Shown piece by piece: positions 18,087 through 25,613 of a stretch of DNA of 64,000 nucleotides. The position numbers were made by a program, and so were the translations under genes. The notes under the pieces are model-generated. The model was given only the letters and a program-made list of their open reading frames with translations. It did not search any database and was not told the DNA's origin. The stretch covers positions 119,412 to 183,411 of the forward strand of contig RSEH01000054.1 of NCBI GenBank assembly GCA_006503475.1. The letters are read 5' to 3'. This stretch comes from Stentor roeselii (taxonomy: Eukaryota > Ciliophora > Heterotrichea > Heterotrichida > Stentoridae). Each line of letters opens with the position of its first letter. Positions within the stretch are counted from its first letter, which is position 1.

Positions 18087-20555
18087 ATGGAGAGCGCTGA
18101 AAAGGCAGGGAAGCTGATAGAGAGACTATTTTCAGTAGCAATAGAAAAGGTAGAAACAATAATAGACGAAGAACTATTGCAAACTCATGAATCAATATCA
18201 AAGGAAATCGAGTCGTCATTTCCATCGATTCTGCGAAAGCTCGGCTATTCGCAGTCATCCTGTTCACTAACAAGCGCTCAGGTGCAAAGTGGAGGCCGTT
18301 TTGACCCTTCGTATTAAACATGTAGAGCCCCTAATGACAGATCAAACCTTTCAAGCGACTTGGTCCATATCACTTTAAAGGTCTCTGTCGATTCACAAGA
18401 AGTCTGCTGTGGACGCACTCTTATCATCAACCCTTCTGACATGGTCAAAAAAGCTTATCTTTTCTTGTTTGAACTCAGTCTTATTCCACCTACTTTGTCC
18501 AAAGCAACTCCTTTGAATGCGATTTTTGCGAAAATCAAAACTGCTGCTTTTAATAAGGACCCTGAACTCGCCAAGGGCCTCCAGTTGACTTTCGGTTATG
18601 GGTCTAAAGGGAAGACTGTTGAGGAAAACTCGAAGGAGAGTCTCCAGCCAGGAGATATTTTCACTTTTACCTTAAGTTTCAAGGGATCCGGAGAAACTTC
18701 AAATAAAAATATCGCTTTCGTTCTTTTTGACTCGTTTTTCGTCCAAGAAGTCGGACTTGTAAAGTGCTTGACTGAAGTAGTGAAGGAGTTTCAGGACATC
18801 AGCTATTCTTTGGAAGACGAAGAAAAACCAACAGCAAAAATCGATATCAAAGAACTGGAAAATAAGGGAATATTGAGAAGCTCCAGGTTGAGACATCAGA
18901 TCAACTCAGAACAGATCGAAAAGGATAAAAAAAGAAAAGAAAGGCAAATTGAATTAAGAGGCGAAAAAGTTGAAGAGTTGAAACAGAGGTTCTCTGGATA
19001 TGATGGCAACAGTAGAAGGGGAACTACTATGCAGAGGTCATTAGCGGAAGTCACTGCTTATTCTTCTAGGGATAATTTCCCGGAAGCTGCTAGGAAAAAT
19101 CAGATTTTTGTTGATACTCGACATGAAAGTGTCTTGCTTCCTATTCACGGTCAATTAGTTCCATTCCACGTATCCACCATAAAAAACGTAAGCAAAAACG
19201 AAGAAGGCCGTCACTTCTTCCTCCGAATAAACTTCCTGCACCCAGGAGGAGGAATCGTGAAAGACTCAAAATACATTTTACCCGAGCTAACACAAGCAAA
19301 CAACTTCTACATAAAAGAGTTGACCTTCCGTAGCAGCAACCCTCGAAACCTAAACAATTCCTTCAAAACGCTAAAAGAACTAATAAAAAAGGTAAAAGCA
19401 AACGAAATGGAAGAAAAAGAAAAAGGGACATTAATAGACCAGGAGAAGTTAATTCTAATAAAAGGAAAACGTCCAAGTCTTCCAGACGTCACAATAAGAC
19501 CCAACATTTCAGGCAAAAAAACCCAAGGTTCCCTTGAAGGTCATCAAAACGGTATCAGGTTCACTTCAAACAAGGCCGACAAGGTCGACGTGATTTACGC
19601 GAATATAAAACACGCGATTTTCCAGCCTGTTGAAAACGAGTTAATTGTTTTGATTCACTTTCGCCTTCACAATTCAATCATGATCGGAAATAAAAAAACT
19701 CTTGATGTTCAGTTTTACACTGAAGCAGGTATTCAAAGTGATGACCTTGATTTAAGAAGAAGGGCAGGAATGGACTTAGACGAGATTCAGGCTGAACAAC
19801 GAGAACGAAAATTTAAGGAAAAGTTGAATAAAGAGTTTAAAAATTTCATTGAAGCTGTTCAAGTGATTTCTAATGAAACTGTCGATTTTGATATACCTTA
19901 TCGAGAGTTAGGGTTTTTTGGAGTTCCTTTCAAATCAAGTGTTTTTATCATGCCTTCTGTGAATTGTCTTGTCAGTTTAATTGAACAGCCTTTTTTCATC
20001 ATCACTTTGAATGACATTGAAGTTGCCCATTTCGAAAGAGTTCAATTCAACTTGAAGAACTTCGACTTGGTCCTTATTTTTAAAGATTATTCCATTAACC
20101 CTCTTAGAATCTGCACAATTCCTGCAGAGTATCTCGACCCAATAAAAGACTGGCTTAATGACATCGACATTGTTTATTCCGAGTCTCTTAATCCTCTGAA
20201 CTGGGGAAATGTCATGAAGGAAATCACTAAAGACTTAAATAATTTCATTGAAGAAGGCGCTTGGAACTTTTTACAGGAAAGTGATGAGGAAGAAAGTCAT
20301 CAAGAAGTAGAAGATAGCATGGAAGTCGACTCTGAATTCAGCTCAGCTGATGCTGAAGATAGTGGAGGAAGTGAAAGTGAGTACAGTGATGAATCTGATG
20401 AAGCTGAAGAAAGCGGAAGTGAAGGAGACTTTGATAGTGATGAGGACTCAGGGTTGGAATGGGAAGAACTGGAAGCACAAGCTAAAAAGTCTGATGCCAA
20501 AAAACGTGAAAAACAAGGAAAGGAAATAAAACCGGTTAAAAAAATTAGGAAATAG
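18087..20555 (+). CDS. SPT16: FACT complex subunit SPT16, short form lacking the N-terminal lobe
   Basis: Two exons, 18087-18310 and 18326-20555, are joined across a 15-nt intron to give 817 residues. The order matches SPT16: the end of the N-terminal module and its pita-bread aminopeptidase-like domain (QSGGRFDPS... LQPGDIFTFTLSF), the dimerisation/middle region (HESVLLPIHGQLVPFHVSTI, FFLRINFLHPGGG), the Rtt106-like tandem PH module (ELGFFGVPFKSSVFIMPSV... NFDLVLIFKDY), and an acidic Ser/Asp/Glu tail ending in basic residues. SPT16 is the histone H2A-H2B chaperone of FACT. At 817 residues it is about 200 shorter than yeast or human SPT16, and the missing part is the N-terminal lobe. An in-frame TAA two codons before the ATG supports this start. 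Confidence 0.88.
18311..18325 (+). other. 15-nt spliceosomal intron in SPT16
   Basis: GTATTAAACATGTAG interrupts the frame with a TAA. Removing it joins FDPS to APNDRSNL and restores one frame through the whole SPT16 protein. It has GT-AG ends and A at position 10, the layout of heterotrich 15-nt introns. Confidence 0.92.
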
Positions 20556-21024
20556 TTGCATAATGAGAGTTATTTTTAAGGATTTCTAGGTTGAGGTTTT
20601 AGGGTGAAGGTTTAGGTATTTTTTTGGGAAGGATTTGGTGGGTTGTAGATAGGGAATAATTTTTAGTTTGGGTTTAATGAAAGAATTACAAAAGATTCAA
20701 TATTTTAACTTATAAAGATAGATGATGATTTATTTAATTTTCCTTTATTTTAAGTGATAATAAAGTCAACTTAGGTATCTAATTCAATTATTCATTGTTT
20801 TTAATACAAAAATCTCGAATAACTTCAAGATTCTCATTGACCAAAATGAAAAAAACAAACAAGCTATATTTATCCACTCAAAGCTTCAAAATTTAAATTC
20901 TAAAAAAATCACGAAATAGTAAAATTCTCAAAAGTTCCAACAACTTTTTCTAAAGTAATTATAACTACTGCTATTCAAAGAGAATACAATTTTCGGATAA
21001 TGAATATTTAAAATAATTCAATGA
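20556..21024. other. Convergent intergenic region with a strand-skew switch
   Basis: Between the 3' ends of SPT16 and the CUE-domain gene. The interval 20569-20659 has 31 G and 1 C on the plus strand; nearer 21024 the bias reverses towards C. No gene is seen. The switch probably marks where the two transcripts end. Confidence 0.55.
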
Positions 21025-22083
21025 TTATTTAGGACCTTTAAACATGTAAGGGTAAATCATTATCGGGATTCCTGGCATCATCTCAACCTGCACTCCAAAA
21101 TCGCGAGTTTCAACTTTTGGAAGAGGATTCAACTGGGCGGAATGGCTTGAAGACTTTTCTGCTTTCAGGTTGCTTTCAGATGACTTTGCAACTTTAGCAG
21201 GATCTTCTTTTGCACTTGCGACCACCTTCTCTGCTCGGCGTTCAGGGCAGGGAATAGGGTGCTCTTGGATTGTCTCTGGAGGAAAATGGCTGTTTTCATT
21301 TATTTCTTGAGGAGGAGATACTGAAATTTCTGACCAGAGTTTAGGAAGCCTTGCACGAGGTCCGTTCAAAGCTTCTTCTACTTGACGAGGGAGGCCTGAA
21401 AGATGCTCATTCTTTTCTTTCGTTTCTTCTTTTTTTTCTCTTGTTTCTTCTCTTTTTTCTTTCATTTCTTCTCTTTTATCTCTTATTTCTTCTCTTTTTT
21501 CTTTCATTTCTTCTCTTTTTTCTCGATTTTCTCCACCTTTTTCATCCTTTTCTCTACTTTTTTCATCCTTTTCTCTACTTTTCCCATCAATTTCTCTACT
21601 TTTCCCATCAATTTCTCTACTTTTTTCACCCTTTCCCAGATCCTGTGCTTTAACTTTGTATTTTTTTTCATTCTTTTTTCCATCTTTCCAGAATTCACTT
21701 CTTTTTCCCTCTTCATTCCTCCTGCTCATCTGTTGAGAATTTCTAAAGTTTTCCTTGAATCCTTTATTAACATTCCTCTGATCATTTTTGGTCCAATTAT
21801 TTTTATCTCTAGCTTTGATAGTATTCCAAGTTTTCGAGAAAGACTTACAAGAGTTTCCTTCTTCTAAGAGCTTTTGAACGGCATTTTCAAGGTCTTTGGG
21901 ATTTTGATGCTGCAAGGCCAGCAACATGAGAGTTTCTTCAGGCTCCTCAGGGAAAATCGACTTTAAGTTCTTGATGGTCACGACTAGGTCAGTGGAAGGT
22001 TCGAGTTTAAGACTTTCTGAAGCTTTTTTCTCAGAAGCCAGGTCAGCAGGTTTCTTACCCAGGAACCTTTCCAAAGTAGTCAT
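21025..22083 (-). CDS. CUE-domain protein with Lys/Arg/Glu heptad-like repeats
   Basis: This is a 352-residue protein. Residues ~38-75 fit a CUE/UBA-like ubiquitin-binding fold: LKSIFPEEPEETLMLLAL...NPKDLENAVQKLLEEG, with the conserved FP after the first helix and a di-leucine in the last helix. Residues ~150-225 are a highly charged repeat built from KSRE(I/K)D units and then KREE(M/I)(K/R)(E/D) seven-residue units, likely a single stable alpha-helix. The rest is disordered and ends in a hydrophobic IPIMIYPYMF stretch. A ubiquitin-linked adaptor, loosely like yeast Def1 in layout, is possible; function is unproven. It is divergent from the cyclic-nucleotide-binding gene with only 60 nt between start codons. 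Confidence 0.65.
   Translation of the reverse strand: MTTLERFLGKKPADLASEKKASESLKLEPSTDLVVTIKNLKSIFPEEPEETLMLLALQHQNPKDLENAVQKLLEEGNSCKSFSKTWNTIKARDKNNWTKNDQRNVNKGFKENFRNSQQMSRRNEEGKRSEFWKDGKKNEKKYKVKAQDLGKGEKSREIDGKSREIDGKSREKDEKSREKDEKGGENREKREEMKEKREEIRDKREEMKEKREETREKKEETKEKNEHLSGLPRQVEEALNGPRARLPKLWSEISVSPPQEINENSHFPPETIQEHPIPCPERRAEKVVASAKEDPAKVAKSSESNLKAEKSSSHSAQLNPLPKVETRDFGVQVEMMPGIPIMIYPYMFKGPK
21415..21645 (-). repeat. Low-complexity tandem repeats coding a charged helix
   Basis: On the plus strand this is nearly pure pyrimidine (C/T with A at intervals), built of 18- and 21-nt units. It encodes the KSREID-type and KREEMKE-type repeats of the CUE protein. Long shadow frames on the opposite strand (Phe/Leu/Ser-rich) arise only from this composition. 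Confidence 0.75.
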
Positions 22084-22143
22084 TTTTATATCTACATGGC
22101 AAGAAAGCCCAAATAAATCCTCATTAATAACACATTAATTATA

Positions 22144-23214
22144 ATGCCGATAACGAAAAAACTCTTCAAAAGTCTCATTTCAATCCTGCAAAAACCAAAA
22201 AAATCCCCAGAAGACATTTCAAAAATCTGTGAATTTCTTTCAAAAATCAAAGATTTCAGCCCTTACATCATATCACTCTCAAGTATTTCACTTGAAGAAG
22301 TAGCTTCAACTTTAAAACTCGAGAAATTTCACGACCAAGAAAAAATATTTGATAAAGGCGACAAGTCTGACAAGTTATACATAATCGCGAAAGGATACGT
22401 CTGGCTTTACGACGTGGACCACAACCAGAACCTGGTTCATTTCACAAGTTTAAACCAGGGGAAAGTTTTAGGCGAACGAGGACTGATTCGGAACCTTCCT
22501 CGAAGTTTGACTGCAATAAGCAAAAAAAAGACTTATCTTGTTACTTTAGAAGTTGACAAATTTTTACTGATCATTGACAACCAGCTTCAATCAAACGTGG
22601 AGGAAAAAATCAATTTCATTGAAAAGACCTTTCCGAAGACTGTAGGTTTTCGAGTTTATCAAAGAGAAAGAATGGCTTATTGCATGGATGTGAAACAGTA
22701 TAAAAGAGATGATGTTATCATTGCTGAGAATAGGGTCTGTGATTATTTGATGATTTTATTTTCTGGAGAGTGTCTACTGGAAAAACGTGTTTTTGATAGA
22801 AAAGTAAAAATTTCTTGTATTGAATCAGGCTGTTTCGTTGCTGAAGAATGTGTATTTCTCAACCAACCTTCTCACTTTTACTATAAAGTCGTGACAGACG
22901 CTGCAAAAGTCTACTTCATAAAAAAACAACACTTTTTTCTCCAATGTCCTCCAGATCTCTTAAAAAAACTCTCCCTTCTCTGCAGAGCTCGAGTTGCAAA
23001 AAGAGACAAAATGGCAGAATCAGCAAGTCTCGTCGCAGTAAACAACGAGACAAGTTTCAAACTAAGCACAAGTTTTTTTCCAGGCATTTCAAAGATAGAG
23101 TCTCGAGAAACTCACGTAAAATCATTATCACAAACAAAGTCAGTTTTAGTGAAACTCTGCCGAAAGTTCACCCACGTCAAGTCCAGTTCTTGTATAATAA
23201 AAAAGAACAGCTAA
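22144..23214 (+). CDS. Protein with two cyclic-nucleotide-binding-like domains
   Basis: This is a 356-residue protein. The first domain (~residues 60-150) has EKIFDKGDKSDKLYIIAKG and then VLGERGLIRNLPRSLTA, which matches the phosphate-binding cassette (G-E-x2-L...P-R-S/A-x-x-A), so cAMP/cGMP binding is plausible. A second, more divergent domain (~180-270: DDVIIAENRVCDYLMILFSG... EECVFLNQPSHF) lacks the cassette arginine and probably does not bind nucleotide. There is no kinase, channel or DNA-binding domain, so it is a stand-alone binding protein or PKA-regulatory-subunit-like. No inhibitor site is recognised at the N-terminus. It shares a 60-nt divergent promoter with the CUE gene and ends 11 nt before the stop of the convergent phosphatase gene. 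Confidence 0.75.
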   Translation: MPITKKLFKSLISILQKPKKSPEDISKICEFLSKIKDFSPYIISLSSISLEEVASTLKLEKFHDQEKIFDKGDKSDKLYIIAKGYVWLYDVDHNQNLVHFTSLNQGKVLGERGLIRNLPRSLTAISKKKTYLVTLEVDKFLLIIDNQLQSNVEEKINFIEKTFPKTVGFRVYQRERMAYCMDVKQYKRDDVIIAENRVCDYLMILFSGECLLEKRVFDRKVKISCIESGCFVAEECVFLNQPSHFYYKVVTDAAKVYFIKKQHFFLQCPPDLLKKLSLLCRARVAKRDKMAESASLVAVNNETSFKLSTSFFPGISKIESRETHVKSLSQTKSVLVKLCRKFTHVKSSSCIIKKNS

Positions 23215-23225
23215 AGTAATGTAAA

Positions 23226-23843
23226 CTATCTAAAATTAGTCTCTCTCAATTGAGCTGCAAATCCCAAGTTTGGTTCAATGATTTGTCTTCTCTCTTTAAC
23301 AAAGGAATAAGCTTCTTCATAGGACCAGTTGTTGGTTTTCATTAAGAAGCCGATGACTACTGATGCTGACCTGCTTTTGCCGGCGAAGCTGTTTGGGCAT
23401 TACCAGTGAACAAGGACTTTGCCGTTTAAAATACCTGAAGATATGAAGTCGAAGCAGTCTTGAAGATGATCTGTTATTCGGACCTCTGGTGAATCGAGAA
23501 TTTTCACGACTTTGTAAGTGAAGTCTTTTGGGAATATCGGGTTTATACTGTCGGCCACGCAGAGAATGTGGGTGATTCCCAGATCTTGAAGCTTTGTTTT
23601 GCACATCGCTGCACCGATACTGCCGATGAATAGACCTGGAAGTAACTCTGATGGAATGTTGTCGGTTTTGCAGTATTTTAAGGCTAAAAACATTCGGATT
23701 TTTTTCATCATCTGGCTCATGAACTCGTCTTTGTCGACTTGCCCTTCAACATCAAGATTTCCTAGAAACCCTTGATGCCCACCTTCAAAATTTTCCCCTT
23801 CTCCAAATCCGCCGTTTTTATTTTCCTTAGGTCTGGAATTCAT
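23226..23843 (-). CDS. Dual-specificity protein phosphatase with a 15-nt intron in the active site
   Basis: Spliced, this is a 200-residue protein. The unspliced frame stops right after VLVH. Removing GTAATGCCCAAACAG (23389-23403) gives VLVHCFAGKSRSASV, the HCx5R(S/T) signature loop with the catalytic cysteine at about residue 147. The family continues to a normal end with the conserved PNLGFAAQL motif and a TAG stop. The substrate-recognition loop and general-acid region (KILDSPEVRITDHLQ) are present, with the acid Asp in LDSPE. The preceding ~60 residues are Gly/Glu/Asn-rich and disordered. It should dephosphorylate phospho-Ser/Thr/Tyr; its substrate is unknown. The ATG at 23841-23843 is only 26 nt from the divergent UBL5 start. 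Confidence 0.88.
23389..23403 (-). other. 15-nt intron splitting the catalytic cysteine codon
   Basis: The sense-strand sequence GTAATGCCCAAACAG has A at position 10 and GT-AG ends. It lies after TG of the TGC codon for the phosphatase nucleophile. If it is retained, TGG and then TAA follow and the enzyme ends before its active site. Confidence 0.93.
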
Positions 23844-23869
23844 GTTGAAAAAAACTATATTTCTAATAA
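23844..23869. promoter_or_regulatory. 26-nt bidirectional intergenic region
   Basis: These 26 nt separate the ATG codons of the phosphatase (minus) and UBL5 (plus). They are almost pure A/T with one central ACTATATTT. Both promoters and both 5' leaders must fit here or extend into the coding regions. If UBL5 starts at its fourth or fifth codon the space grows to 35-38 nt. Confidence 0.6.
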
Positions 23870-24100
23870 ATGGAAAGGATGATGGAAGTGATCTGCAACG
23901 ACCGTCTAGGTCACAAAGTGAGAGTGAAATGCCTTCCAAGCGACACAATTGGTGACTTCAAATTGTTAGTCTCAGCACACATCGGGACAAGACCAGAGAA
24001 GATAAGGCTTCAAAAGGCGAATATCATCTTTAAGGACAACATCACATTAGCCGACTACGAGATTCACGACGGCATGAGTCTCGAGATGTACTACAACTAA
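23870..24100 (+). CDS. UBL5: Ubiquitin-like protein 5 (UBL5/Hub1)
   Basis: This is a 76-residue protein that aligns end to end with UBL5/Hub1: [20 protein letters not shown], a TIGDFKLLV helix, an [21 protein letters not shown] segment and a C-terminal double tyrosine (YYN) instead of the di-glycine of ubiquitin. Hub1 binds the spliceosome (Snu66/Prp38) non-covalently and affects 5' splice-site use. The first ATG (23870) adds MER before MMEVICNDR; family starts match 23879 or 23882 better. It is divergent from the phosphatase with 26 nt between starts, and 34 nt upstream of calcineurin A on the same strand. Confidence 0.93.
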   Translation: MERMMEVICNDRLGHKVRVKCLPSDTIGDFKLLVSAHIGTRPEKIRLQKANIIFKDNITLADYEIHDGMSLEMYYN

Positions 24101-24134
24101 TTATTTTTCAATCCAATCATTATTACATAATTAG

Positions 24135-25526
24135 ATGGAGTCTTTAAAGGACCCGATGAACGACCGACAAGTTAAAACTCTTCCAAGACCCCCCCACCAG
24201 CCCATGTCTTTTGAACAACTGCTTCAAGGACCTAAGAGTCTTCCTAACTGGACCTTGCTTAAAAGACATTTAGAACTAGAAGGAAGACTGAACAAGCAAC
24301 TTTCAATGCACCTCATCACTCAGACTACTCTTTTGTTAAGGAAAGAACCGAATATTCTTACTTTAACTGACCCGATCACGATAGTTGGAGATATTCATGG
24401 ACAGTTTTATGATTTTTTAAAAATACTTGAAATTGGAGGAAATCCTGAAAATACCAGGTACTTGTTTCTTGGAGATTATGTTGATAGAGGAATTTTTTCT
24501 GTTGAGGTCTTAATGCTGTTGTATGCCATTAAAATTAACTTTCCTGGAAATGTTTTTATGCTCAGAGGAAATCATGAGTCTAGACAGATGACTAGTTTTT
24601 TTAACTTCAGGAATGAAGTGATTTATAAGTATGACTTAGATGTTTATGAAGCGATTATGGAAAGCTTTGATGCTTTGCCTCTGGCTTGTGTTGTTAATAA
24701 GAAGTTTTTAGCGGTGCATGGAGGTATTTCTCCTGATTTGAATTCACTTTTGGATATTGAAAGAATTGAACGTGTTAGTGAACCTCCAAGGGCTGGACTT
24801 TTTTGTGACTTGCTTTGGTCTGACCCGGTTGATACACCCACGGGAAGTTTGGTTGAAAAGTTTAAATATAATACTGCGAGAAGCTGTAGTTATTACTTTG
24901 GACAACAAGCTGCTGGAAAATTATTGAAAAGTTTGGGACTTAGCTCGGTTATTAGAGCTCATGAAGCTCAGCTGGAGGGTTACAAGATGCACAGATGGAA
25001 CGGACAAAATAAATTTCCTGTAGTAATCACATTATTTTCAGCTCCAAACTACTGTGACTGCTACAACAATAAAGGAGCCCTCCTAAAGTTAGTCGACAAT
25101 ACTCTAAACATCCAGCAGTACAGTGCAACAGTTCATCCATATCACCTTCCAAACTTCTTAGATATTTTTTCATGGAGTATTCCTTTTGTGATTGAAAAAA
25201 CCTTAGAAATAATGAAACTGATTCTAAAACCGTCAAGGTCACCCAAGAAACCTGGAGAATTAGTTGAAAAACTTCAAGATGACATCAAAGAAAATCGCAA
25301 AGCCGCGCTAAAAAATAAGATTAAAACTGTTTCGAGAATGATTAAAATGTTTAAAACGCTAAGAAAAGAACAAGAAACTATTGTTAGTCTTAAAGATCTT
25401 AGTTCTGATAATAAACTACCGAAAGGACTACTTGTTGAGGGGAGAGAAGCGCTTCTTACAGCACTTGAACAGTTTCAACGTATTAGAGAAGGTGACTTGG
25501 CGAATGAAAGTAGGCCTTGTGATTGA
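24135..25526 (+). CDS. CNA: Calcineurin catalytic subunit A (PP2B)
   Basis: This is a 463-residue protein with all PPP metal and catalytic motifs: GDIHGQ, GDYVDRG, RGNHE, HGG and SAPNYCD. After the catalytic core comes the calcineurin-B-binding helix (HPYHLPNFLDIFSWSIPFV). A calmodulin-binding helix follows (KNKIKTVSRMIKMFKTLRKE), and near the end an autoinhibitory segment, LEQFQRIREGDLANESRP, which matches the animal ITSFEEAKGLDRINERMP pattern. It is Ca2+/calmodulin-activated Ser/Thr phosphatase. The linker between the calmodulin site and the autoinhibitory segment is much shorter than in animals, so the protein is ~60 residues short and ends soon after that segment. The stop is TGA, with TAA eight codons on. 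Confidence 0.95.
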   Translation: MESLKDPMNDRQVKTLPRPPHQPMSFEQLLQGPKSLPNWTLLKRHLELEGRLNKQLSMHLITQTTLLLRKEPNILTLTDPITIVGDIHGQFYDFLKILEIGGNPENTRYLFLGDYVDRGIFSVEVLMLLYAIKINFPGNVFMLRGNHESRQMTSFFNFRNEVIYKYDLDVYEAIMESFDALPLACVVNKKFLAVHGGISPDLNSLLDIERIERVSEPPRAGLFCDLLWSDPVDTPTGSLVEKFKYNTARSCSYYFGQQAAGKLLKSLGLSSVIRAHEAQLEGYKMHRWNGQNKFPVVITLFSAPNYCDCYNNKGALLKLVDNTLNIQQYSATVHPYHLPNFLDIFSWSIPFVIEKTLEIMKLILKPSRSPKKPGELVEKLQDDIKENRKAALKNKIKTVSRMIKMFKTLRKEQETIVSLKDLSSDNKLPKGLLVEGREALLTALEQFQRIREGDLANESRPCD

Positions 25527-25613
25527 ACACATAATGATAGAATTAGCTAAGAAAATCCTCAAACAAGTAATCCAGAAAAAAAATTAACTCCAACCTACCC
25601 CTCCATTGATAAA

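Noticed and set aside
18360-20555. SPT16 starting at the first long frame
   Set aside because: That frame has no ATG at its start; the upstream exon joined through the 15-nt intron gives the correct SPT16 sequence.
21351-21867. Long plus-strand Phe/Leu/Ser-rich frames opposite the CUE gene
   Set aside because: They come from the pyrimidine-rich complement of the Lys/Arg/Glu repeats and have no domain; the minus-strand protein explains the region.
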